Shown: positions 1-6,149 of the stretch, one piece after another
Layout of the letters: every line of letters starts with the position of its first letter
Position numbering within the stretch: position 1 is the first letter of the stretch
Origin: PHAA01 sp964494735
GTDB taxonomy: Bacteria; Bacillota; Syntrophomonadia; Syntrophomonadales; Syntrophomonadaceae
Length of the DNA: 14,536 nucleotides
Assembly (NCBI GenBank): GCA_964494735.1
Contig: CAZBSD010000043.1
Span: 1 to 14,536 of the forward strand
Direction: 5' to 3'
The notes under the pieces: generated by a model
What the model saw: the letters and a program-made list of their open reading frames with translations, nothing else
Databases searched by the model: none
What the model was told of the DNA's origin: nothing
Position numbers and translations under genes: made by a program

Positions 1-845
1 TCCGCAAGCCCGGGCATATTTTCCCGCTGCGCTACCGCAAAGGGGGAGTACTGAGACGGACCGGACACACCGAGGGTTCGGTGGACCTGGCCAAACTGGC
101 GGGTCTCTACCCGGCCACCGTTATCTGCGAGATAATGAACAATGATGGCAGCATGGCCCGGGTACCGGAGCTGATGGAATTCGCCCGCCAGCACGATTTG
201 AAGATAGTCACCATTGCCGACCTGATCCAGTACCGGCGCCGCAAGGAGAAACTGGTGACCAGAGTTGAAGACACCAAGCTGCCCACCCGGTTCGGAGAAT
301 TTACGGCGGTGGCCTATGAATCAATATTAGATGGCAAAGACCATATAGCATTGGTAAAAGGCGAATGGGACGAGGACGAGCCGGTCCTGGTGCGAGTCCA
401 CTCCGAATGCCTGACCGGTGACGTTTTTGGATCCCACCGCTGTGATTGCGGCGAACAGCTGGAAGCCGCCCTGGCCATGATCGAACAGGCCGGCAAGGGC
501 GTATTCCTCTATATGCGCCAGGAGGGGCGGGGGATCGGACTGGTCAACAAGATAAAGGCCTACAAACTGCAGGATAAAGGCCGGGACACGGTGCAGGCCA
601 ACCTGGACCTGGGATTCCCGGAGGACCTGCGCGACTACGGCATCGGCGCCCAGATCCTGGTCGACCTGGGGGTCAAGAAGATGCGCATGATGACCAACAA
701 TCCCAAGAAGATCCACGGATTGGAGGGCTATGGCCTGGAAGTGGTGGAGAGAGTGCCCATCGAGATGCCGGCCAAGGACGAAAACCGCTATTATTTGCAG
801 ACCAAGAAGGACAAGATGGGTCACATATTCGCCAATATTAAATAG
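1..845 (+). CDS. ribBA: RibBA, 3,4-dihydroxy-2-butanone 4-phosphate synthase / GTP cyclohydrolase II (5' end missing)
   Basis: The reading frame is open from base 3, so the gene starts before the window. The first residues (RKPGHIFPLRYR, then VLRRTGHTEGSVDLA) are the C-terminal part of the RibB domain, which converts ribulose 5-phosphate to the four-carbon riboflavin precursor. From about base 250 the RibA domain (GTP cyclohydrolase II) follows. It shows the zinc-site cysteines in ECLTGDVFGSHRCDCG (about bases 403-453), the catalytic-region stretch RQEGRGIGL, and the conserved MTNNPKK near the C-terminus. Both domains supply the two substrates of riboflavin synthesis in the cytoplasm. The stop is TAG at 843-845. 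ribH starts 50 bp downstream on the same strand, as in the usual ribD-ribE-ribBA-ribH operon. Any FMN riboswitch would lie upstream of the window. The ATG at 81 is internal and is not the start. Confidence 0.97.
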   Translation, partial: RKPGHIFPLRYRKGGVLRRTGHTEGSVDLAKLAGLYPATVICEIMNNDGSMARVPELMEFARQHDLKIVTIADLIQYRRRKEKLVTRVEDTKLPTRFGEFTAVAYESILDGKDHIALVKGEWDEDEPVLVRVHSECLTGDVFGSHRCDCGEQLEAALAMIEQAGKGVFLYMRQEGRGIGLVNKIKAYKLQDKGRDTVQANLDLGFPEDLRDYGIGAQILVDLGVKKMRMMTNNPKKIHGLEGYGLEVVERVPIEMPAKDENRYYLQTKKDKMGHIFANIK

Positions 846-895
846 CGGCTGGGCAGGGAGAACTGCCGCCAAGAAAATTAGGAGGGATTCGACGG

Positions 896-1357
896 ATGGC
901 CAAAGTATTTGAAGGAAAATTGATCGGTGACAACCAGCGCTTCGGAATTATCGTATCCAGGTTCAACGAGTTCATAACCAACAAACTGCTGTCGGGGTGC
1001 CTGGACACTCTGACCCGGCACGGGGTGGACCCTGAAAACATAGATACCGCCTGGGTTCCGGGAGCATTCGAGATGCCCCTGGCCGCCCAGAGGATGGCCA
1101 AGCGTGATTATGATGCCGTGATCTGCCTGGGGGCAGTTATAAGAGGCGCCACCCCCCATTTCGAATATGTTTCCGCCGAGGTGACCAAGGGCATCGCCCA
1201 AGTGGGCTTAAATGCCGGCATTCCGGTGATCTATGGGGTGATCACCGCCGACACCATCGAGCAGGCTATCGAGCGGGCCGGCACCAAGGCTGGCAACAAG
1301 GGCTCCGATGCCGCCATCACCGCCATCGAGATGGTCAACCTGTTCAAGGAGATCTAA
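896..1357 (+). CDS. ribH: 6,7-dimethyl-8-ribityllumazine synthase (RibH)
   Basis: The 153-residue protein has the normal length and motif order of lumazine synthase. These include FGIIVSRFNEFI near the N-terminus, VPGAFEMPLAA, the substrate loop LGAVIRGATPHFEYV with the catalytic His, and the C-terminal IEQAIERAG and GNKGSDAA segments. It condenses 5-amino-6-ribitylamino-uracil with dihydroxybutanone phosphate, the product of the RibB half of the upstream gene, to give the direct precursor of riboflavin. The family usually forms pentamers or icosahedral capsids in the cytoplasm. The start is fixed by AGGAGGG at 880-886, nine bases before the ATG. The TAA stop at 1355-1357 overlaps the first copy of a palindromic repeat (1356-1384), so that repeat inserted, or arose, exactly at the gene end. 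It is very likely the last gene of the rib operon. Confidence 0.97.
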   Translation: MAKVFEGKLIGDNQRFGIIVSRFNEFITNKLLSGCLDTLTRHGVDPENIDTAWVPGAFEMPLAAQRMAKRDYDAVICLGAVIRGATPHFEYVSAEVTKGIAQVGLNAGIPVIYGVITADTIEQAIERAGTKAGNKGSDAAITAIEMVNLFKEI

Positions 1358-1384
1358 TAACTTGGGGACAGGCACCAAGTTATT
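1356..1384. repeat. 29-bp palindromic repeat, copy A
   Basis: AATAACTTGG (1356-1365), a nine-base loop GGACAGGCA, then the perfect complement CCAAGTTATT (1375-1384). The same 29 bases recur at 2869-2897 and 3653-3681. It overlaps the ribH stop codon. The size, hairpin shape and intergenic positions are REP-like. Such elements are often moved by IS200-like REP-associated tyrosine transposases; none is in this window, so that link is inference. Confidence 0.9.
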
Positions 1385-1520
1385 TGAGGAGCCGCAGGCG
1401 TTGTCATCCTGAGAAGCCGCAACAGTTGTCATCGTGAGGAGCCCGCAGGAGTTGTCATCCTGAGGAGCCCGCAGGCGACGAAGGATCTCACCAAGATTCT
1501 TCGCTGCGCTCAGAGTAACA
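1385..1520. repeat. Cluster of GTCATCCTGAG-type dispersed repeats
   Basis: Several degenerate copies follow one another: TGAGGAGCCGCAGGCG at 1385, GTCATCCTGAGAAGCCGC from 1403, GTCATCGTGAGGAGCCCGC from about 1429, and a full-length unit from 1454. The full unit begins GTCATCCTGAGGAGCCCGC, continues to GACGAAGGATCTCACC, and closes with TTCTTCGCTGCGCTCAGAGTAAC. Its two ends are inverted relatives of each other. Related copies lie at 2761-2935. No ORF with a ribosome binding site is found here. This cluster and the hairpin after it fill the gap between ribH and the next gene. Confidence 0.8.
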
Positions 1521-1530
1521 CAGCACCGAA

Positions 1531-1573
1531 AAGACCCGTTGCTGCTATATGCTGCAACAGGTCTTCTCTTTTT
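1531..1573 (+). terminator. Rho-independent terminator of the rib operon
   Basis: AAGACCCGTTGC (1531-1542) pairs with GCAACAGGTCTT (1554-1565) with a single mismatch around a short loop, and CTCTTTTT follows. It is the first strong terminator after ribH on this strand, placed just after the repeat cluster. Confidence 0.75.
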
Positions 1574-1656
1574 ATCACAAGTTGATTGAGTGAGACTGGA
1601 GTGGCACTTGCGCCCAATGCCTATGTTCATTCTCTGGGCACTTGTGTGTCCAAGGG

Positions 1657-1845
1657 TCACATATTTCCGGTGGTATAGGGATTCTCCTTGGGGTCATTGA
1701 TACATTTGGGGCACATATAGAGGGGTACGACACATCCGCAGCCATGACCAAACAGGTCGAACTTGTAGCAGTCCTCGCACAATGGGATACCACATCCCTG
1801 GCACTTCGCAAAGCACTCTTTTTGTTTGCATATCGCACAGATCAT
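1657..1845 (-). CDS. Cysteine-rich zinc-binding miniprotein, function unknown
   Basis: A 62-residue protein with 11 cysteines and one histidine. There are four CxxC pairs (C3-C6, C15-C18, C23-C26, C45-C48), plus C11, C36, C38 and H34. The spacing suggests two or more zinc-ribbon or cross-brace knuckles, somewhat like B-box or FYVE-type treble-clef proteins. There is no signal peptide or membrane segment, so it is probably cytoplasmic. The ATG at 1843-1845 is preceded by a good AAAGGGGG site, and an extended -10 promoter lies at 1867-1875. Small proteins with CQGCG.PLCE.C motifs occur as hypothetical proteins in Clostridia (from memory, not searched). It is convergent with the rib operon and shares the intergenic space with its terminator. 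It could be a regulator or a metal-handling protein; the sequence does not decide between them. Confidence 0.75.
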   Translation of the reverse strand: MICAICKQKECFAKCQGCGIPLCEDCYKFDLFGHGCGCVVPLYMCPKCINDPKENPYTTGNM

Positions 1846-1866
1846 TTACATCCCCCTTTCAATTCC

Positions 1867-1875
1867 AGTATACCA
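1867..1875 (-). promoter_or_regulatory. Extended -10 promoter candidate for the Cys-rich miniprotein
   Basis: On the minus strand this reads TGGTATACT, an extended -10 (TGn plus TATACT, 5 of 6 to TATAAT), about 20 bases before the ribosome binding site. No good -35 is seen at 17 bp. Confidence 0.4.
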
Positions 1876-2005
1876 CGGCCCGGACCAACGCTTATGATCA
1901 AAAATTCTCCTGTCTGGTGACGGGCGGCGGGACGGTGAAATTCAGGTCCTGCAGTTGGGGATACCGGCATCCGGCCCTTTTCGGTCAGTTGCGCCAGGAT
2001 AGCCC

Positions 2006-2046
2006 AAAAAAGAAAGACCCGTTACTGCGCGAGGCGGCAACGGGTC
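2006..2046 (-). terminator. Rho-independent terminator of the membrane-protein gene
   Basis: Read on the minus strand, GACCCGTT (2046-2039) pairs perfectly with AACGGGTC (2023-2016) and is followed by TTTCTTTTTT (2015-2006). It starts 16 bases after the stop codon of the gene ending at 2062. Its GACCCGTT arm matches that of the rib terminator on the other strand. Confidence 0.85.
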
Positions 2047-2061
2047 CCAGTTTGACGGGAC

Positions 2062-2628
2062 CTATTTTTTCTCTTGCTCCATGGCCACCTGCAGTTCCGG
2101 GTCGACCGGTCCGCCAATCAAAATCTTCTTCACCACGTCGTCTTCCACCTTAAAGAGCACATACTGGTCGGCGCCGTAGCAGGCATCGAACTTCTGGGGA
2201 GTGGCAGCATCATAGGCTAGGGTATAATTACTACCGTATTTCTCTACAACCTCATCGAAGTTGTCAGCCGTACCTATCCCCCTGGACGTTACCACGCCGG
2301 GGTCGGCAATATCGATCCTTACCACCACTTCTTCCTTGCGGGACATGGTAATGTACAGATCCTGTCCGGCCGGATGATACATACCGCTGCGGCCCAGGTT
2401 CTGTCCCTCTGGGAAGACGTTCATAAGCTCCTCGCGGCTGGTGCTGCCCACCTCAACCTTGCCGCCGGGTCCCGCCAGAACCAGATCCTGTTCAGCCAGC
2501 ACCGTCGGCTGGGGCGGATCTATGACTACTATTTCCGGGGATTGGCTGGACATATACAAAAACATCAACACCACCGGAATGACAATAAACAACACTATAA
2601 GCGACTCTCTCTTTTCCACCGCTCTCAT
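2062..2628 (-). CDS. Single-pass membrane protein with extracytoplasmic domain, function unknown
   Basis: The product is 188 residues from the ATG at 2626-2628, chosen because GGAGGAG lies 7-8 bases upstream. A further 37 in-frame codons upstream lack such a site. After a short basic N-terminus (MRAVEKRE) there is one hydrophobic segment (SLIVLFIVIPVVLMFLYM, residues 8-25), probably an uncleaved signal anchor. A soluble domain of about 160 residues follows and should lie outside the membrane. It begins with an acidic/proline linker (IVVIDPPQPT). It then has patterns such as VEVGSTSREELMNVFPEGQNLGRSGMY and a repeated beta-type hydrophobic alternation. The overall style resembles small lipoprotein-like or SmpA/OmlA-like folds, but I do not recognise the family. 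A promoter with a DnaA box in its spacer lies upstream (2686-2705), and a terminator follows directly, so it is probably monocistronic. Confidence 0.8.
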   Translation of the reverse strand: MRAVEKRESLIVLFIVIPVVLMFLYMSSQSPEIVVIDPPQPTVLAEQDLVLAGPGGKVEVGSTSREELMNVFPEGQNLGRSGMYHPAGQDLYITMSRKEEVVVRIDIADPGVVTSRGIGTADNFDEVVEKYGSNYTLAYDAATPQKFDACYGADQYVLFKVEDDVVKKILIGGPVDPELQVAMEQEKK

Positions 2629-2685
2629 CCCTGAGCTCCTCCTTCGATATCTGACCAGAATAATAAATCTTTGCACCTGCACCCA

Positions 2686-2705
2686 ATTATATAGGTTGTG
2701 GATAA
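2686..2705 (-). promoter_or_regulatory. -10 element with adjacent consensus DnaA box
   Basis: On the minus strand TATAAT (2691-2686) matches the -10 consensus exactly. Immediately upstream, TTATCCACA (2705-2697) is a perfect DnaA box lying where the -10/-35 spacer would be. The -35 region is poor (TGGCAA at 17 bp). The gene begins about 60 bases downstream at 2628. Confidence 0.45.
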
Positions 2706-2760
2706 CTCTTGCCATAATAAAATTACGCGCGATGATCATATCGTTCTGAGGGAAGCCTCG

Positions 2761-2819
2761 GTCATCCTGAGCGCAGCGAAGGATCTCGCCGGGACTCTTC
2801 GCTGCGCTCAGAGTGACAC
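2761..2819. repeat. GTCATCCTGAG dispersed repeat, full hairpin copy
   Basis: The left arm GTCATCCTGAGCGCAGCGAA and the right arm TTCGCTGCGCTCAGAGTGAC are inverted copies differing at two positions, separated by about 19 bases. The unit can form a long hairpin. It is the most symmetrical member of the family in the window. Confidence 0.85.
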
Positions 2820-2825
2820 GAATAT

Positions 2826-2862
2826 GTCATCCAGAGGAGCCGCAGGCGACGAAGAATCTCGC
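2826..2862. repeat. GTCATCC repeat, half copy
   Basis: GTCATCCAGAGGAGCCGCAG continuing to GACGAAGAATCTCGCC. It corresponds to the left half of the repeat, in the GGAGCCGCAGGCGACGAAG variant also seen at 1454 and 2899. The right arm is missing; the 29-bp palindrome begins seven bases later. Confidence 0.8.
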
Positions 2863-2868
2863 CGAGGC

Positions 2869-2897
2869 AATAACTTGGGGACAGGCACCAAGTTATT
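2869..2897. repeat. 29-bp palindromic repeat, copy B
   Basis: Identical to copy A: AATAACTTGG, loop GGACAGGCA, CCAAGTTATT. It sits exactly between two half copies of the GTCATCC repeat, as if inserted into that array. Confidence 0.9.
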
Positions 2898-2898
2898 T

Positions 2899-2935
2899 GT
2901 CATCCTGAGGAGCCGCAGGCGACGAAGGATCTCAT
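2899..2935. repeat. GTCATCC repeat, half copy
   Basis: GTCATCCTGAGGAGCCGCAG followed by GCGACGAAGGATCTCATC. It is a left-half copy starting one base after the 29-bp palindrome and nearly identical to the 1454 unit. Confidence 0.8.
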
Positions 2936-2953
2936 CAACGATACCGGTTCTTC

Positions 2954-2999
2954 AAAAGAAAACACCCCTTGGACTCGTACGATACGCGCCCCGGGGGTG
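2954..2999 (-). terminator. Terminator candidate of the coiled-coil protein gene
   Basis: On the minus strand CACCCC (2999-2994) pairs with GGGGTG (2968-2963), followed by TTTTCTTTT (2962-2954). The 25-base loop is long and GC-rich. It lies 30 bases after the stop codon at 3029. Confidence 0.55.
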
Positions 3000-3028
3000 C
3001 TTGAGAATTCTTTGCGCTTGTCTAGTGG

Positions 3029-3499
3029 TTATCCGACTACCATCAGCGGATAGCTGAGGTCATCCTGGTGTCCGTCCCGATGGGGGAGGGCGTTGGTCCA
3101 ATAGCCTCGCCGGGCCGCCCAGTCATCAAAATCATGCTTGAATTCAGGTATCGAGTTCCACAGCCGGCGCTTTTTGTTGTAGATATAGTGATTCAATTTC
3201 GGAAAAACCTTCTGTATATTGGCCTTGGACGGATCATCCCCGCACTTGTCGAGAAACTGCAGGAAGAGGTTTATCTTGGTGACGTCCTTATCATCCATGA
3301 GCTTGGCCATGCCAGGGGTGATCTCCGCCCGGCGCGCCTGGATGTCTTCCTTCTGCTTTTTCGCCTGGTCCTGGAAGAATTCCTCCATGCAGGTCTTTTT
3401 AAACTTGAGTTGGTTGACTTCCTGTTCACACACTGCGATCTGGGCATCCAGCTTGGCGATATAATCGCTGACCGCAGATTCAATCTGATTGTTCAACAT
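3029..3499 (-). CDS. Coiled-coil protein, function unknown
   Basis: The product is 156 residues from the ATG at 3497-3499, preceded by AAGGAGGG about 5 bases upstream; eight further in-frame codons upstream have no comparable site. Residues 1-65 are strongly helical and charged with hydrophobic residues at heptad-like spacing (IESAVSDYIAKLDAQIAVCE, then EVNQLKFKKTCMEEFF and KKQKEDIQARRAEI), a likely coiled coil. The middle (about 70-115) has a compact helical segment, VTKINLFLQFLDKCGDD. The C-terminal part is basic and aromatic (KKRRLWNSIPEFKHDFDDWAARRGYW). There is no signal peptide, so it is probably cytoplasmic. The basic aromatic tail would suit nucleic-acid or protein binding, but that is a guess. 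I do not recognise the family. It has its own terminator downstream and an inverted repeat upstream. Confidence 0.7.
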   Translation of the reverse strand: MLNNQIESAVSDYIAKLDAQIAVCEQEVNQLKFKKTCMEEFFQDQAKKQKEDIQARRAEITPGMAKLMDDKDVTKINLFLQFLDKCGDDPSKANIQKVFPKLNHYIYNKKRRLWNSIPEFKHDFDDWAARRGYWTNALPHRDGHQDDLSYPLMVVG

Positions 3500-3514
3500 G
3501 GACCCTCCTTCCTT

Positions 3515-3560
3515 TAGTATCAATTATTGTCAAACATCCAGTATTCTATACGTGATACTA
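3515..3560. promoter_or_regulatory. Inverted repeat upstream of the coiled-coil gene
   Basis: TAGTATCA (3515-3522) and its exact complement TGATACTA (3553-3560), 30 bases apart, 16 to 61 bases upstream of the start codon. It could be an operator or a leader hairpin. No clear -10/-35 pair is seen nearby. Confidence 0.35.
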
Positions 3561-3652
3561 GGGCGGGACCACTTGGGCCAGTGACCCAAGTTATCGGCTT
3601 AAATATGGTCCTAAGCCCGGAGGGTACTGGCTTGGAAAGCTGTCAGAAACGA

Positions 3653-3704
3653 AATAACTTGGGGACAGGCACCAAGTTATTTGGGGACAGGCACCAAGTT
3701 ATTG
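3653..3704. repeat. 29-bp palindromic repeat, copy C with tandem extension
   Basis: The palindrome AATAACTTGG...CCAAGTTATT is at 3653-3681. Its loop-plus-right-arm block (22 bp, 3661-3682) is then repeated in tandem at 3683-3704 (identical except for the last base), giving a second right arm at 3694-3703 without its own left arm. Confidence 0.9.
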
Positions 3705-3718
3705 GCCCTCAGGTATTG

Positions 3719-3745
3719 AAAAAGCAGAGGGCCGGGGCCCTCTGC
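3719..3745 (-). terminator. Rho-independent terminator of the SLH-MACPF gene
   Basis: On the minus strand GCAGAGGGCC (3745-3736) pairs perfectly with GGCCCTCTGC (3733-3724), followed by TTTTTC. It lies 36 bases after the stop at 3781. This is the strongest simple terminator in the window. Confidence 0.92.
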
Positions 3746-3780
3746 TCAGTGTGATTCGGTAATGTTGACAGGGGTGCTCT

Positions 3781-5781
3781 CTAAAGAACCTCGGGACCTT
3801 CCTTGAAGGACAGGTAGATGTAGTAGTTGTGCTTATCAGTTCCCTTATTCAGATCCAGATCATTAACGGGCAACCGCTTCCAACCGGCGGGCAGATTATA
3901 GGTTGTGCCATAGAAGCCGCTTATGGCCGCCAGGGGCGTTACCTTGCCGTCAGTCCGATGGTAGTTCAGATATAAATATGGACCCCCTGCACCTTGATTA
4001 AGATCGATAGGGATTCGGGTGTAACCATAGCCGATGCCGGTGTCTTTCCCTTCGGACACGCGGATATAACCGATCGCCTTGGACTTGTCGGTGCCAAGCA
4101 GATAGGCGATAAATATATGGTCGCCGTTGGCCCCATGATTGGCTTCCAGTGCTTCGGAACCGTCGCCGGTACCGGGATTGATACGCACTATCTTGTAATT
4201 CTTGGGTATCTTGGCCAGTGCAGTGTCCTTGTTTTTATCTGCCACCACTATGATGTCCACTATAAACGGCTCCACCGCCGCTTTGTGAACATACTTGCCC
4301 AGTTCCCCCTGCCGTGCCGCCACTTGCTTATCGAAGGCAGCCTTTAGTGTGACTGCTGTGTCATCATCAAACAACTCCCATATCGGCACCATGGAGTTCT
4401 TGAAGTCGGGGATCATGCAGATATCTGGGGTAGTGCCCATCTCATCGATCACCTCGTTATACTGGGAACGGAGTTCATCTATGTTACTGCCGGAGATCCG
4501 GGTACCTCCCAGCGACATGAATTTCAGGGTCGAGTTGCTGACCAGAGTCTTGACCATACTCTGAGTGTTGGTGTCGAGATTGGCGCTGCATTTCCCGTAT
4601 GAAGCACTTACAGCGGTCTTTATCTGCTGCTCGGTCATGTTGGACTTGTTCTCCAGTTTCAGGCTCAGATCGATGCGACCGCCCATCAAATAGCGGGTGA
4701 TAAGGTGGGTGCCGTATTTATCGAACACATCCTCGGGTGACATGACCTCCACATCCTCGACAAACTGTTCGGACAGAAACCCCTTCAAGGCCTGCCGGCT
4801 GATGCCTTCCAGGTATCGTTCCTGGTAGGAATGGGTCTCCAGGTGCTTGATCATCGTGGATTCGGTGTGCCACTGGCTGGACTGCCCGTATTCGGCCGCT
4901 ACGCTGCCGCTGAACAAGACACCGCTATAGGAAACGTTGGCATCAGCATTGAATTGCTTATAGAAATCAGAAGCGTTGTTGGAGACGGTATCAGTTATGT
5001 ATGCTCTCCTCATATCCACCGTAGTGTCATAATCGGCAGCGGCCAGCTTCTTCTTGTCCAGGATGGGGTACTGGGTTATCTGAGCCGAATCGATATACCC
5101 TTTACTGGCGCCAATCACATTATAGCCATAACACAGGTAGTTCTTTTGGTTGCGGTTGGAATCCGCCAGCAAGGCTGCCGCATTGGTTATCTCATGGGAA
5201 TCGGCCCTAGAGAGGCTTTCCCGGGGGTTCAGCTCGTCGTTATCATCTTCGCTGAGTAACTGATTGGCGTGGCAAAACGCGACTGACTCCACCGCCCAAG
5301 GTGAAATCTCAGTTTCATCCGCAACATCCACATCGTGTTCGACGCTGCTCTCCAGGTCGGGGCGCAGAATTCGCATGGTCTTGTGGAGCATTACCGCCTT
5401 TTCCTGGATGGTTATCGGAGCCCCGGGGTCAAACCGGCCATCGCCCACGCCGCTGATGATGCCCAGTTGATAGGCTTGCAAAACCGCCGGATCAGACGTG
5501 TCGGTAAATGGTTGTACAGTGGGTTCGATCGTCATGTCGCCCACGGTCAGGTAACGATACAGGCTCATTAAGACTTGGCAGAATTCTACCCGGGTAATAT
5601 GTCGTTCCCCGTCAGCCAGCAGATGGCCGGGGATGAAATCATAAGCGGCGCTGTCTTCTGTCAGCCCAGCGGTAGTGCTGGCAGGGATATTATCCTGGGC
5701 GTAGGCCACTGCCGTTGCTGAGTATGACATCATTCCAAAAATAAATAAGATTGCTGCGAACAGCGCTATTCGCCTTTTCAA
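3781..5781 (-). CDS. Secreted SLH-domain MACPF protein with C-terminal beta-prism (MABP-like) domain
   Basis: The start is taken as TTG at 5781-5779: GGAGGG lies seven bases upstream, and translation from it begins with a signal peptide (KRRIALFAAILFIFGMMSYS, likely cleavage after AYA near residue 28). An ATG at 5907 would add 42 codons but has no binding site. The 666-residue product has about three S-layer homology motifs at residues 50-205 (TRVEFCQVL; GIISGVGDGRFDPGAPIT; ISPWAVESVAF), which in the family bind pyruvylated wall polymer. A MACPF domain follows at about 215-490, with the signature DKYGTHLITRYLMGGRIDL (residues 354-372). Residues 505-660 resemble the MABP/beta-prism repeat (GYTRIPIDLNQGAGGPYLYL and LPVNDLDLNKG...YYIYLS). 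MACPF proteins form membrane pores or act as adhesins. Wall anchoring and toxin or defence use are inferred. Confidence 0.88.
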   Translation of the reverse strand: MKRRIALFAAILFIFGMMSYSATAVAYAQDNIPASTTAGLTEDSAAYDFIPGHLLADGERHITRVEFCQVLMSLYRYLTVGDMTIEPTVQPFTDTSDPAVLQAYQLGIISGVGDGRFDPGAPITIQEKAVMLHKTMRILRPDLESSVEHDVDVADETEISPWAVESVAFCHANQLLSEDDNDELNPRESLSRADSHEITNAAALLADSNRNQKNYLCYGYNVIGASKGYIDSAQITQYPILDKKKLAAADYDTTVDMRRAYITDTVSNNASDFYKQFNADANVSYSGVLFSGSVAAEYGQSSQWHTESTMIKHLETHSYQERYLEGISRQALKGFLSEQFVEDVEVMSPEDVFDKYGTHLITRYLMGGRIDLSLKLENKSNMTEQQIKTAVSASYGKCSANLDTNTQSMVKTLVSNSTLKFMSLGGTRISGSNIDELRSQYNEVIDEMGTTPDICMIPDFKNSMVPIWELFDDDTAVTLKAAFDKQVAARQGELGKYVHKAAVEPFIVDIIVVADKNKDTALAKIPKNYKIVRINPGTGDGSEALEANHGANGDHIFIAYLLGTDKSKAIGYIRVSEGKDTGIGYGYTRIPIDLNQGAGGPYLYLNYHRTDGKVTPLAAISGFYGTTYNLPAGWKRLPVNDLDLNKGTDKHNYYIYLSFKEGPEVL

Positions 5782-6009
5782 GCTGTCACCCTCCTTTAAT
5801 CGGATTTCCTTTCTCTTCCCAAAAATCTGAAGATAGGCGAATTCTACGCCTTTCACTATCAGGCCGGGGACTATCTTCCCCCCTTTCCAACGAGTTCTTC
5901 CCATCATTGAGGAAATCCCTATTTATTAATACGTATCCTTTTATCAACTAACAGTGGTAATTCATCAACATTTATTGGGGGATAGACCGCAGGGAGAGAA
6001 AAGGGAGAG
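5782..6009 (-). other. Untranslated leader region of the SLH-MACPF gene
   Basis: 228 bases between the TTG start and the long hairpin at 6010. The minus strand has a possible promoter, TTGATA followed 16 bases on by TAAATA (around 5920-5947). A small GGGG/CCCC hairpin lies near 5870. No other gene with a ribosome binding site is seen. Confidence 0.3.
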
Positions 6010-6089
6010 AAAAAAAAAGACCCGCCGCCGGCCGTGGCTACCAGTGCCAAAATAGGTTCACCGGTACCACTATGCCGAAGGTCCGGGTT
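6010..6089 (-). terminator. Long stem-loop with nine-T tail (terminator or attenuator)
   Basis: Read on the minus strand, AACCCG...GCCG (6089-6074) pairs with CGGC...CGGGTC (6033-6019). Within it GTGGTACC (6070-6063) pairs with GGTAGCCAC (one bulge, 6042-6034), and a further short GGTG/CACT helix tops the stem. Nine T residues follow (6018-6010). The total of about 70 bases of near-continuous pairing is long for a simple terminator. It lies about 230 bases upstream of the SLH-MACPF start on the same strand, so it could end upstream transcription or act as a regulated leader. I could not match it to a known riboswitch. Confidence 0.6.
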
Positions 6090-6149
6090 TATCCGAAAGT
6101 GATACTAATATAAACCTAATTCAGTGAGGATTTCAAGTGGTAACTTCGG

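Noticed and set aside
327..872. 181-residue minus-strand ORF opposite ribBA
   Set aside because: Antisense to conserved RibA motifs, without a start signal or domain.
1642..2153. Plus-strand ORFs of 92 and 123 residues opposite the Cys-rich and membrane-protein genes
   Set aside because: No ribosome binding sites. The minus-strand genes have good sites, coherent protein features and, for one, a terminator.
2698..3057. 119-residue ORF across the repeat cluster
   Set aside because: It is made almost entirely of translated repeat sequence and has no start signal.
6010..6110. c-di-GMP, cobalamin or TPP riboswitch before the SLH-MACPF gene
   Set aside because: The conserved core sequences of these classes could not be matched on either strand; only the long hairpin is supported.
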